Origin: Bacteroidetes bacterium UBA6661
GTDB taxonomy: Bacteria > Bacteroidota > Bacteroidia > AKYH767-A > OLB10
DNA length: 44,705 bases
Direction of reading: 5' to 3'
NCBI GenBank assembly: GCA_002455375.1
Contig: DKKR01000058.1
Span: 1 to 44,705 of the forward strand
Both the position numbers and the translations under genes were made by a program. This document shows positions 7,973-15,523 of the stretch, in pieces; the stretch's first letter is position 1; every line of letters begins with the position of its first letter. A model generated the notes under the pieces. That model had not been told where the DNA came from. It saw nothing but the letters and a program-made list of their open reading frames with translations, and searched no databases.

Positions 7973-8593
7973 CTAATCAAGTGGTAAGCCAAAATGTGTC
8001 ATGGTGGCTTCATAGTTTCTTAAATCAGGGTCGTGTCCACTTGGGTCACTCTTTGCAGGTATAATCAAAACTTTTATGTTGCTTAAAGAAATCAACCTGC
8101 CTGTGTAAGGTGTGTTGTCAAGGTTACGTATTGTGAGCGTAAAGCGGTGCCAGGAAAGTACTTGAATTGGTGTATCAGGGTCAACAGCTTGTGTTGATGA
8201 AGTTCTATAAGTTAGTTTGCCTTCTACGCCATAGTTTGGAATTACTCCGGGAACATATATCCAACGCTCATTAAACTTTACATACATAGCTTTGAAACTG
8301 GCATCGAATGTTCGTTGTGATACATCTCTTTTGTTGATGTCAACAAATGTTTCGGGTTTGTCTGCAGAAAGTTTTGCCGCGCCAAAAAGAAAAACTTTAA
8401 CATATCCTTGGCCAGGTGCTGGCACCAATACAGTGCTGGAATTGATGAGGCGTTCGTCTGTTACACTTACATCAGTTGTTGCCGCTGTGGTGTTTTTGTT
8501 TTGTAGAGCCTGTGGGCTGGTGAGGTCGTCCTTGCTGCAACCGATAATTACCGAGGTTGCTGCTACACTTAATACAATAATCAGCTTTTTCAT
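7973..8593 (-). CDS. Unknown secreted lipoprotein
   Basis: I do not recognise this family. The 206-residue protein begins with a lipoprotein signal, MKKLIIVLSVAATSVIIGC, with the lipid-accepting cysteine at residue 19. A Ser/Thr/Asn-rich linker (about 20-50) follows. The remainder looks like a beta-rich folded domain without cysteines (YVKVFLFGAAKL, RWIYVPGVIPNYG, RFTLTIRNLDNTPYTG). SKDD just after the cysteine does not clearly show whether it faces the periplasm or the surface. It stands alone between the palindromic terminator and a 286-base gene-free stretch (8594-8879) in which I found only a short GAGAG/CTCTC inverted repeat and no clear promoter. Confidence 0.8.
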   Translation of the reverse strand: MKKLIIVLSVAATSVIIGCSKDDLTSPQALQNKNTTAATTDVSVTDERLINSSTVLVPAPGQGYVKVFLFGAAKLSADKPETFVDINKRDVSQRTFDASFKAMYVKFNERWIYVPGVIPNYGVEGKLTYRTSSTQAVDPDTPIQVLSWHRFTLTIRNLDNTPYTGRLISLSNIKVLIIPAKSDPSGHDPDLRNYEATMTHFGLPLD

Positions 8594-8879
8594 CTTGACT
8601 AATTTTTAACTGTTAGACATTTTGTTGGTTAACGTATATTGATAGAGAGTTTTACCTCTCTTTGTTAATGCAACTTTTTGCTATTTAATAAATCAGTGTA
8701 AAAATTAATTCATGCTGTTTGATTTGATGATTTGTACTTGACTTTTTAACTTCCTTTGTATTTGTTGTTGTGAAATTGATAGTGTAAAGGTAAGTCCGCA
8801 AACTCCTGAAAGCAATACGTAAAACTTCGTATTTTTAAATTATTAATCTTAATAGCTGAAATTATTTCTTGTAGAAAAA

Positions 8880-9545
8880 TTATTCCACCAGCTTATTCTC
8901 TAATGCAAAGCGTACCAACGATGCAATGTTGTTTAATTTTAGTTTATTGAGGATATTGTTTCTGTGTGTATCAACCGTTCTGGTTGAGATAGAAAGCACT
9001 TCACCAATTTTATCACTCGTTAATCCATCACAAACCAATTTAATAATTTCCTTTTCGCGTGCAGAAATCAGGCTATTGGAATAATCTAAATAGGCAATTG
9101 CATTTTTACGGATTTGATTAGGATTATCATTCTGAAAATAATGTTTAATTTGCTCACTTAAGAAAATTTCATTGTTGTAAATCTGTTTAAATGCTTTTAT
9201 AAAATCATTATGATCATTGCCTTTTAATAGATAAGCATCGGCACCTGCTTTTAATGCCTGTGCAACCGTAAGCATATCTGCTTTCATACTTACAAAAACT
9301 ATTTTTGTTTGCGTTCTGAATCTCTTAATCTCTGCACAGGTTTCTATTCCGTTTAACAATGGCATATTAACATCCATGATAATAATATTATAATCTGTAT
9401 TCAATACTTTTCCAATAGCTGATTTTCCGTTATAAACTGTATCAATACTTTCTATTGACAACTCCTGCTTTAAAAGATAGGTGAGGCCTTCGGCAAAAAG
9501 TTTATGGTCGTCAGCAATTAAAATTTTAAGATTACTTAGTTCCAT
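8880..9545 (-). CDS. NarL/LuxR-family response regulator
   Basis: Transcription regulator of a two-component pair with the kinase encoded directly upstream (9 bases between them). The receiver domain (about residues 6-125) has D12/D13, phosphoacceptor D58 in IIIMDVNMP, S86 in FVSMKAD and K109 in LLKGND. A LuxR-type helix-turn-helix follows (about 155-218) with ISAREKEIIKLVCDGLTSDKIGEVL and STRTVDTHRNNILNKL. The 221-residue length is normal. The genes it controls cannot be told from the sequence. Confidence 0.93.
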   Translation of the reverse strand: MELSNLKILIADDHKLFAEGLTYLLKQELSIESIDTVYNGKSAIGKVLNTDYNIIIMDVNMPLLNGIETCAEIKRFRTQTKIVFVSMKADMLTVAQALKAGADAYLLKGNDHNDFIKAFKQIYNNEIFLSEQIKHYFQNDNPNQIRKNAIAYLDYSNSLISAREKEIIKLVCDGLTSDKIGEVLSISTRTVDTHRNNILNKLKLNNIASLVRFALENKLVE

Positions 9546-9554
9546 CTTAAATAA

Positions 9555-10916
9555 TTATGCTTTTTGCATTGAATGTTCATAGTCAATTTTAAATTCACAT
9601 CGCATGCCAACACCGGGTTGTGTAATAAACTCTGTCTTGGCGCCTAATTCTTCTACACGCTGTAAGATATTATTCAGCCCCTTGCCACGACCGTTCCCTT
9701 TTATATCAAAGCCCAAGCCATTGTCTTCATAGATAAAATAAAATTTATCCCTATCTCCTAAAACAATGATGCTGATAATAGAAGCATGAGCATACTTTAA
9801 AGTGTTATTGATGAGCTCCTGAGTAATGCGGAACAGATGATATTCAACATCAAGATGTAATCTTTTTTCAACACCTTTGGTATAGAAGTTACAATGAATA
9901 GGCTGAAATTCCATAATGGTGTTAAGTAGTTTTTCTGTTGCCTTCTGAAAACCTTCATTTTGCAAAGTTGAATTTTCTAATTCGTTAGTAACCGACCGCA
10001 GTTTGTTAATTGACTCTTCAAGTAGTTGCATGGATTGATCTACCACCCTTTCATTTCCATCAACACGAGCCTTACTCATTAACATTCTGGCAAGTGATAG
10101 TTGTGCGCCAATATCATCGTGCAGTTCGCGCGATAGGTTATTTCTAAGTTTTAAAATATCTAACTGTAATTGTTGTTTTTCACTTTTTTCAGTAAGAAAT
10201 TTTTTCTCTACAAATAGTTTTTCATTTTCTACCAACTGAGTTTTATAAGCCAATCCCAAAGTAAAAGTTGTGAGTTCGCCAATAACACATACCATCAATG
10301 GCAGATGAATGTCAAAAGGAATATCAAATCCTCTAAACTCAAGAAAGTTAAGAACAATGTCAAATATTGATCCTACTGCAATTAATGATGCCCCCGTCAT
10401 GGCAAATCTGTCGAGTGGAATACTCTTCTTTAAAAAATTAATTATTATAAATAATCCGGCTGTGATTGTAATTATTGCAACAACGTTAAAAATCCTTTGC
10501 CAGACAACAATATCAAGAGAAAGCCAGATAAAGAACAGACTGAGAAGCGTATAAGCAATCAGAAAAAATTCGAGTTTTTTAACCATTGCATTAATATCGG
10601 GTCGCCTATGCTTTAAGTTCAGGAACTCTCGCATAAACCTGAAATAAAGAAGAATACAAAACAGCGGTACTGATAGTTTTATATACTCATAATTCTTCTC
10701 CGCAATTTCGGAAAAAGGATAAAAGTTTAAATACTTGTCATATTGGCTTAGTCCAAAAACGATAACAAAAGACAAGTATGCAATATAAAACAAATAATCC
10801 CTTCTGTGCTCGATAAGCCATTGCACAAATACATAAACAATCTGGAACGCAACTATAGAAACAAAGATGGTTAATCCATATAATTTACTTTCATGTGTGT
10901 AGAACAAAAAATCCAT
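9555..10916 (-). CDS. Membrane sensor histidine kinase, 7TM type with HisKA_3 core
   Basis: Partner kinase of the NarL-type regulator. The first 225 residues hold about seven hydrophobic helices with short loops, resembling the 7TMR-DISM membrane module but without its large extracellular domain. A coiled coil follows (about 228-258). The phosphoacceptor is H266 in NNLSRELHDDIGAQLSLAR (HisKA_3 signature). The ATP-binding domain shows QELINNTLKYAHA (N box) and DNGLGFDIKGNGRGKGLNNI (G boxes). With so little periplasmic sequence it probably senses something in or at the membrane; that is inference. The gene-free stretch 10917-11235 separates it from the divergent DUF177 operon. Confidence 0.9.
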   Translation of the reverse strand: MDFLFYTHESKLYGLTIFVSIVAFQIVYVFVQWLIEHRRDYLFYIAYLSFVIVFGLSQYDKYLNFYPFSEIAEKNYEYIKLSVPLFCILLYFRFMREFLNLKHRRPDINAMVKKLEFFLIAYTLLSLFFIWLSLDIVVWQRIFNVVAIITITAGLFIIINFLKKSIPLDRFAMTGASLIAVGSIFDIVLNFLEFRGFDIPFDIHLPLMVCVIGELTTFTLGLAYKTQLVENEKLFVEKKFLTEKSEKQQLQLDILKLRNNLSRELHDDIGAQLSLARMLMSKARVDGNERVVDQSMQLLEESINKLRSVTNELENSTLQNEGFQKATEKLLNTIMEFQPIHCNFYTKGVEKRLHLDVEYHLFRITQELINNTLKYAHASIISIIVLGDRDKFYFIYEDNGLGFDIKGNGRGKGLNNILQRVEELGAKTEFITQPGVGMRCEFKIDYEHSMQKA

Positions 10917-11169
10917 GCTTCTGAAGTTTTTGAGCCTGTTTAATTATTGTGGTTTTATTCTGACTAAACAATCATTTTCAGTTAAAAAACACTTGACTCA
11001 ACAATGTTAACATTAATCAGGTATTTTACCATAGCTTTTTGTACCAATGGTATTTTGAGTATGTTAATGGAATTTTTTTGTCTTAATTCGGGCAGATTTT
11101 GTTAATACTTAGATGGTTCTATCCCCTGACAATCAATAGCCCTTAAGAATAATTAACAAAAATAAGATG

Positions 11170-11196
11170 TTGGAATAGCGATTTTTTATACTTTTG
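11170..11196 (+). promoter_or_regulatory. Promoter of the DUF177-rpmF-plsX-fabH operon
   Basis: TTG (11170-11172), a 16-base spacer and TACTTTTG (11189-11196) match the Bacteroidota promoter consensus exactly at the -7 element. It lies 39 bases before the ATG at 11236. A possible TTG start at 11194 falls inside this promoter, which argues for the later ATG. The rest of 10917-11169 is A+T-rich, with a weak TACCAT/ATGGTA inverted repeat and no gene. Confidence 0.7.
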
Positions 11197-11235
11197 CCCA
11201 TTCGTTCCCAAAATAGGAAGTACGTAGTGGAAAAG

Positions 11236-11736
11236 ATGTCGAAATACAACCTGCATTATGCCGGTTTAAAAGAGGGGATACATGAGTTTGATTACTTGCT
11301 GAATCAGGACTTTTTCGACATGTTTGAACACCCTATTGTTCAGGGAGCACATGTTCTTATTCATCTTACCGTAAACAAGAGTGCCACCCTTGTGGTTCTG
11401 AATATTAAAGCTGCCGGTACAGTACATGTACAGTGCCATCGTTGCCTCGAAGAGTTCGAGATGTCATTGAATATAACCAAGACTATTATCGTTAAAACTT
11501 CAGGCGAAGACAAGGAAGTGGATGATGACAACATCATTTTAGCCGACAATGCCCACGATATTCATCTTGCACAGCATTTTTACGATTTAGTTTCATTAGC
11601 TATACCCATAAAGGTAACTCATCCTGACAATGGCTGCAATGAAGAAACCCTTCGTACACTTGAAAAGTATATGGTTAAGAATGAAAACACGAACGACCCA
11701 CGATGGGATATTTTAAAGAATGTAAGTAACAATTGA
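11236..11736 (+). CDS. DUF177 (YceD-like) protein
   Basis: Member of the DUF177/YceD family, which is almost always encoded before rpmF and is linked to large-subunit rRNA accumulation. From the ATG at 11236 it starts MSKYNLHYAGLKEGIHEFDYLL, typical of Bacteroidota versions, and is 166 residues long. It keeps the family CxxC, C-H-R-C in VHVQCHRCLEEFE, and a later cysteine (DNGCNEETL), which may hold zinc. A TTG at 11194 and a GTG at 11227 are in frame, but the TTG is part of the promoter. The gene ends 19 bases before rpmF. Confidence 0.9.
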   Translation: MSKYNLHYAGLKEGIHEFDYLLNQDFFDMFEHPIVQGAHVLIHLTVNKSATLVVLNIKAAGTVHVQCHRCLEEFEMSLNITKTIIVKTSGEDKEVDDDNIILADNAHDIHLAQHFYDLVSLAIPIKVTHPDNGCNEETLRTLEKYMVKNENTNDPRWDILKNVSNN

Positions 11737-11755
11737 TATTAAATAATTAAACGTC

Positions 11756-11941
11756 ATGCCAAATCCAAAACACAAACACTCCAAGTCGAGAAGAGATAAG
11801 CGCAGAACACACTACAAAGCAGAAGCTCCAACAATTGCCGTTTGCCCTACCACAGGTGAAACACATTTATATCATCGTGCCTACTGGCATGAGGGCAAAA
11901 TGTACTACAAAGGCAAGGTGGTTTTAGAAAAAGCTGTTTAA
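11756..11941 (+). CDS. rpmF: Ribosomal protein bL32
   Basis: Small basic protein of the 50S subunit, 61 residues. MPNPKHKHSKSRRDKRRTH is the standard L32 start. The zinc-ribbon version would have two CxxC pairs; here only one cysteine (VCPTTGE) remains, so this is a form without the complete zinc site. It sits between DUF177 and plsX, a very common arrangement that ties ribosome and membrane synthesis. Confidence 0.97.
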   Translation: MPNPKHKHSKSRRDKRRTHYKAEAPTIAVCPTTGETHLYHRAYWHEGKMYYKGKVVLEKAV

Positions 11942-11956
11942 TCCCTTTATTCCTAT

Positions 11957-12925
11957 ATGATAAGGATAGGAGTTGATATTATGGGTGGAGATTATGCTCC
12001 GCTCGAAACTACCTTGGGTGCAATTGCTGCATTAAACGACCTTTCACCTCAGGAAGTACACCTGGTTTTAATAGGTGACGAGAAAAAAATAACGGAGATA
12101 ATTGACGGACAGGGAGTCAACCCAAGGTTATTTACAATTGTAAATGCTACAGAGGTGATTGAGATGTCTGATAGTGCAACACGTGCTTTTTCTCAAAAAC
12201 CCAACTCAGGTATGGCCATTGGTTTTGGTCTGCTAAAGCAAAAAAAGATTGATGCCTTTGCCAGTGCCGGAAATTCCGGTGCTATGTTGGTTGGCAGCAT
12301 GTTCAGCGTTAAAGCTATTAACGGTATTCAGCGTCCCGCAATCTCAACTATCTTACCACAGGAAGACGGTTCAACAGGAATTTTACTCGATGTTGGCGCC
12401 AATGCCGACTGCAAGCCCGAAGTATTACAACAATTCGGATTGCTCGGGTCACTGCTTGCAGAACACGTTTATCATATTGCAGCACCTCGTGTGGCATTGA
12501 TGAATATTGGTGAAGAGGAAGAAAAAGGAAATCTGCTTTCGCAGCAGGCACATCAGTTGCTTAAAAACACTAAGGAAATAAATTTTATCGGTAATGTTGA
12601 AGGGCGCGACTTGTTCAACAACAAAGCTGATGTCATTATATGCGATGGTTTTACGGGTAATGTAATGCTTAAAGAAGCCGAATCACTTTATACACTACTA
12701 AAAAAACGTGGTATTAAAGATGAATACTTCGACCGCTTTGATTATGAAAATTATGGTGGCACTCCGGTGCTTGGTGTAAATGGAAATGTCATTATTGCAC
12801 ATGGTATTTCAAAATCAAAAGCCATAAAAAACATGATATTGCTTGCCAAAGAAGTTACCGAAGCACACCTTGCAGAAAAAATCGCAACTTTTTTTCAAAA
12901 TAACGTAGTTAATCAAACACTATAA
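11957..12925 (+). CDS. plsX: PlsX, acyl-ACP:phosphate acyltransferase
   Basis: Makes acyl-phosphate from acyl-ACP for phospholipid synthesis at the membrane surface. The start IRIGVDIMGGDYAPLETTLGA is the family N-terminus (usually AxDxMGGDxxP). ASAGNSGAMLVGSMF and VICDGFTGNVMLKEAE are further conserved blocks. 322 residues, normal length. It lies 15 bases after rpmF and 8 bases before the fabH ATG. Confidence 0.97.
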   Translation: MIRIGVDIMGGDYAPLETTLGAIAALNDLSPQEVHLVLIGDEKKITEIIDGQGVNPRLFTIVNATEVIEMSDSATRAFSQKPNSGMAIGFGLLKQKKIDAFASAGNSGAMLVGSMFSVKAINGIQRPAISTILPQEDGSTGILLDVGANADCKPEVLQQFGLLGSLLAEHVYHIAAPRVALMNIGEEEEKGNLLSQQAHQLLKNTKEINFIGNVEGRDLFNNKADVIICDGFTGNVMLKEAESLYTLLKKRGIKDEYFDRFDYENYGGTPVLGVNGNVIIAHGISKSKAIKNMILLAKEVTEAHLAEKIATFFQNNVVNQTL

Positions 12926-12933
12926 TTTTTTTG

Positions 12934-13929
12934 ATGGAAAAAATCAGAGCTGCCATCACCGCTGTTAATGCCTGGGTACCGGACTATGTTCTCACAAACA
13001 AAGAACTGGAAACTATGGTTGAAACCAACGATGAGTGGATTCAAACAAGAACAGGAATTAAAGAACGCAGAATATTAAAAGATGCCGGTGAAGGTACATC
13101 CAAAATTGGTGTTGAATCGGTAAACGGACTATTAAAGAAGCGTGGCATACAGGCAGAAGAAATTGACTTACTGATTTGTGCCACTACTACTCCTGATTTG
13201 GTTTTCCCTGCCACTGCAAATATTATTTGTGATAAAGTAGGAGCTAAAAATGCTTTTGGCTATGATATTCAGGCAGCCTGTTCAGGATTTTTATTTGCAT
13301 TGACCACAGCTGCCAAGTTTGTTGAAAGTGGACAATATAAGAAAGTTGTTGTGGTAGGTGCCGATAAAATGTCGGCAATCATTGATTATAGCGATCGTGC
13401 CACATGTATCATTTTTGGTGATGGTGGTGGTGCTGTTTTATTAGAACCGGATACCAACGGTTACGGAATTTACGATGCTGTTTTAAAAAGCGATGGCAGC
13501 GGACGACATTTTCTGCATCAGAAGGCTGGTGGCAGTGTTAAACCGCCAACGCATGCAACAATTGATGCAAAAGAACATTTTGTCTATCAGGAAGGGCAAA
13601 CCGTATTTAAGTTTGCTGTTAAAGGTATGGCTGATGTAAGTGCAGAAATTATGGAACGCAACAACTTGAGTGCTGATGATATTGCATGGCTTGTTCCACA
13701 TCAGGCAAACAAAAGAATTATTGATGCTACTGCCAATCGCATGGGCATTGGCATGGAAAAAGTGATGCTCAACATTCAGAAATACGGTAATACAACCAAT
13801 GGTACTTTACCACTCTGTTTATGGGAATGGGAAAAACAATTGCATAAGGGCGATAACCTGATTCTTGCAGCTTTTGGTGGTGGTTTCACATGGGGGGCTG
13901 TTTATCTTAAATGGGCTTATAACAGTTAA
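12934..13929 (+). CDS. fabH: FabH, 3-oxoacyl-ACP synthase III
   Basis: Starts fatty-acid chains by condensing an acyl-CoA with malonyl-ACP. Using the ATG at 12934 (a TTG lies one codon earlier) the protein has 331 residues. The catalytic triad is visible: C116 in QAACSGFLFAL, H256 in VPHQANKRI and N286 in YGNTTNG. TNDEWIQTRTGIKERR near the start is the FabH signature. It ends the DUF177-rpmF-plsX-fabH operon. I saw no strong terminator after it. Confidence 0.96.
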   Translation: MEKIRAAITAVNAWVPDYVLTNKELETMVETNDEWIQTRTGIKERRILKDAGEGTSKIGVESVNGLLKKRGIQAEEIDLLICATTTPDLVFPATANIICDKVGAKNAFGYDIQAACSGFLFALTTAAKFVESGQYKKVVVVGADKMSAIIDYSDRATCIIFGDGGGAVLLEPDTNGYGIYDAVLKSDGSGRHFLHQKAGGSVKPPTHATIDAKEHFVYQEGQTVFKFAVKGMADVSAEIMERNNLSADDIAWLVPHQANKRIIDATANRMGIGMEKVMLNIQKYGNTTNGTLPLCLWEWEKQLHKGDNLILAAFGGGFTWGAVYLKWAYNS

Positions 13930-14040
13930 GGAACAATAAGCTTAATCAAACATTTAATTTTATCGTTTTGCGTGTTGGCTGGTGCGACTTGGCAAACCGC
14001 TTGGGTTCACGAACACCATTTTATAAAAAAAATAGTGAGA

Positions 14041-14078
14041 GCTCCGTAGGAGCGATATCATAATAGCTCCGTAGGAGC
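14041..14078 (+). repeat. Two REP palindromes left of the transposase
   Basis: GCTCCGTAGGAGC occurs at 14041-14053 and 14066-14078, exactly 25 bases apart. Each is preceded by AG or TA and followed by G-A/G-TAT sequence. The first follows the fabH end by 112 bases; the second ends 4 bases before the transposase stop. Each folds into a 5-bp stem with a 3-base loop. Confidence 0.9.
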
Positions 14079-14082
14079 GGTA

Positions 14083-14544
14083 TTACTCAATCCATTCAAA
14101 CAAATATTTTTCATCATAACCTACGTCAAATTTTTGTAACAGTTCTAAATACTCGTCTCTAAATGTTTTCTTTTTGTGATGTTGTTCTTGATTGTTGATG
14201 TATGCAATAACGGTATCTAATTGAGACTGGGCATAAGAAAATGCACCAAAGCCTTCTTGCCATTGAAATTTTTCTTTTACTAATCCTTTTTCATTTATCC
14301 ATTTTGATGAACTGGCTTTAATGTCTCTAACCAAATCTGATAATGCAATATTGGGTTTTATACTTACAAGGATATGTATGTGATCTGCAACGCCTCCTAT
14401 AGCATAAACTTTTTGTTCTTTTCCATTTACAATGCCACAAATGTATTTATGCAATTCTTCTTTCCAGTCTTTTTGAATCAGGTTTAGTCGTCCTTTTACT
14501 GAAAATACAATGTGTAAATATATTTGGGTGTATGTGTTTGCCAT
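14083..14544 (-). CDS. REP-associated Y1 (HUH) transposase
   Basis: Single-strand DNA nickase/ligase of the Y1 transposase superfamily, 153 residues. The HUH motif is H55-x-H57 in VADHIHILVS, and the likely catalytic tyrosine is Y115 in VIAYINNQEQHHKK; Q119 and the following histidines fit the active-site helix. The start MANTYTQIYLHIVFSVKGR is typical of RAYT/IS200-like proteins. All key residues are intact, so the enzyme may be active. A REP palindrome lies only 12 bases upstream of its ATG, in its likely mRNA leader. A 13-codon relic of a second copy lies at 14894-14932. Family certain; RAYT rather than IS200 is inferred from the flanking repeats. Confidence 0.93.
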   Translation of the reverse strand: MANTYTQIYLHIVFSVKGRLNLIQKDWKEELHKYICGIVNGKEQKVYAIGGVADHIHILVSIKPNIALSDLVRDIKASSSKWINEKGLVKEKFQWQEGFGAFSYAQSQLDTVIAYINNQEQHHKKKTFRDEYLELLQKFDVGYDEKYLFEWIE

Positions 14545-14556
14545 TATTTTTATTTC

Positions 14557-14863
14557 GCCCCGATGGGGCTATTAGGATTTCGCTCCTACGGAGCTTCTTG
14601 TTTCGGGTTGTTTCGTTTTTTTATTAGGATTTCGCCCCGATGGGGCTTGGCTATTGTGCTTGTTGGTTTATTAATATATTGCTCCTACGGAGCTGTTTTT
14701 TTATCTATATTTTTCATTTCTTCTTTCGAAAGCTCCGTAGGAGCGATATTGTAATAGAATGCAATCATAATAAAATGTAATCATAGTAGCAATAATTATA
14801 GCTCCGTAGGAGCGATATCTTAATAGCTCCGTAGGAGCGATATCTTAATAGCTCCGTAGGAGC
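14557..14863. repeat. Eight REP palindromes of two sequence types right of the transposase
   Basis: Type A in plus orientation (GCTCCGTAGGAGC) is at 14732, 14801, 14826 and 14851. Type A inverted (GCTCCTACGGAGC) is at 14582 and 14681. Type B (GCCCCGATGGGGC) is at 14557 and 14634. The copies at 14801, 14826 and 14851 are 25 bases apart with nearly identical ATATCTTAATA spacers, as are 14557 and 14582. TATTAGGATTTCGC precedes both a type A and a type B copy. The types differ by one compensated stem pair (T-A to C-G) and by the loop. The whole stretch 14545-15031 holds these repeats, a small hairpin, a transposase relic, and otherwise A+T-rich DNA. Confidence 0.9.
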
Positions 14864-14880
14864 GGCATCTTAATCGGTAA

Positions 14881-14894
14881 GGTAGTTTGCTACC
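14881..14894. repeat. Small hairpin beside the transposase relic
   Basis: GGTAG-TTTG-CTACC is a perfect 5-bp stem with a 4-base loop. It lies exactly at the point where the relic transposase sequence stops matching, so it may mark a deletion or insertion joint. Confidence 0.5.
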
Positions 14895-14932
14895 ACAATG
14901 TGAAAATATGTCTGGGTGTATGTGCTTGCTAT
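14894..14932 (-). pseudogene. Thirteen-codon relic of a second Y1 transposase
   Basis: On the minus strand these 39 bases read (I)ASTYTQTYFHIV, which aligns without gaps to MANTYTQIYLHIV of the intact transposase. The start codon has become ATA. The match stops abruptly at a small hairpin, after which type A palindromes follow. Seen directly by comparing the two stretches; too short to carry function. Confidence 0.75.
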
Positions 14933-15031
14933 TAAATTTTTTCTAAGTCATCATATAATATGAGATTGCTGTAGTTTCTGTTATTTAGCAATGACCCATG
15001 AAAAACACCACAGATACAGTAAATACCTTTG

Positions 15032-15445
15032 CTAGTAAGGTTCAATATCATTAATATTTTCAGACTCTATTTTAAAGTGCTTGGCTAAACTTTTGCCCTC
15101 TTCATTTTGTTGCTCCAATGTCCAGTAATCTGTTGCTGTTGTTTCAAGCCAAATCTTGCCTGATTTACGAAAAACCTGTGCATATAACCGACACTGATTC
15201 TTCAGTAACATTTCAAAATCGCTAATACTAAAATTGTCATTAAAGTTTATGATATGTGTTTTTCCTCGTCCTATCAATCCATGAAACAACCTATTTGATG
15301 TAATCATTTCCCTTTTATGACTACCCTGTTTTGCTATATGTGCTTTTTCAAAAAATTCAATTTTAAGAAACGGATAAATCCTGTTGAATTTTTTTTGAAA
15401 ATCTAAAATAGTATCCTCTGCCTGAATAGTCAACCTATGCTTCAT
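15032..15445 (-). CDS. Unknown cytoplasmic 137-residue protein
   Basis: No recognised domain. The protein is soluble, has no signal peptide and only one cysteine (NQCRLYAQVF). Mixed alpha/beta character is suggested by FQKKFNRIYPFLKIEFFE, FSISDFEMLLKNQCRLYAQVFRKSGKIWLETTATDYWTLEQQNEEG. The last segment (TDYWTLEQQNEEGKSLA) is unusually strongly patterned and may be the conserved core. The gene starts 78 bases after the universal stress protein gene on the same strand, so they may be cotranscribed. From memory, similar small proteins occur near low-oxygen genes in other Bacteroidota; I cannot verify this here. Confidence 0.75.
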   Translation of the reverse strand: MKHRLTIQAEDTILDFQKKFNRIYPFLKIEFFEKAHIAKQGSHKREMITSNRLFHGLIGRGKTHIINFNDNFSISDFEMLLKNQCRLYAQVFRKSGKIWLETTATDYWTLEQQNEEGKSLAKHFKIESENINDIEPY

Positions 15446-15523
15446 ATCTTAAATTGAATCGTAACAACTTCTCTGTTATATTTAAAAATATTGTTTTACT
15501 AAAAGTATTTTGCAGCAATATGT

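Larger units (their letters stand above)
14041..14863. mobile_element. REP/RAYT island (transposase with flanking 13-bp palindromes)
   Basis: An intact Y1 HUH transposase gene is bounded on both sides by short palindromes: two on its downstream (left) side and eight on its promoter (right) side. No IS200/IS605-type accessory gene and no target duplication is visible. The layout is that of REP-associated tyrosine transposases, which act on REP sequences rather than moving as a standard IS. It sits in the gap between fabH and the unknown 137-residue gene. Confidence 0.75.

Noticed and set aside
14524..14754. Open frame across the REP array on the plus strand
   Set aside because: It reads through palindromes, giving repeated low-complexity peptides (RSYGASC, PRWGLA), with no independent support.
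14041..14863. CRISPR array
   Set aside because: Repeats are 13-bp palindromes in both orientations, spacers are only 12 bases and nearly identical to each other, and there are no cas genes.
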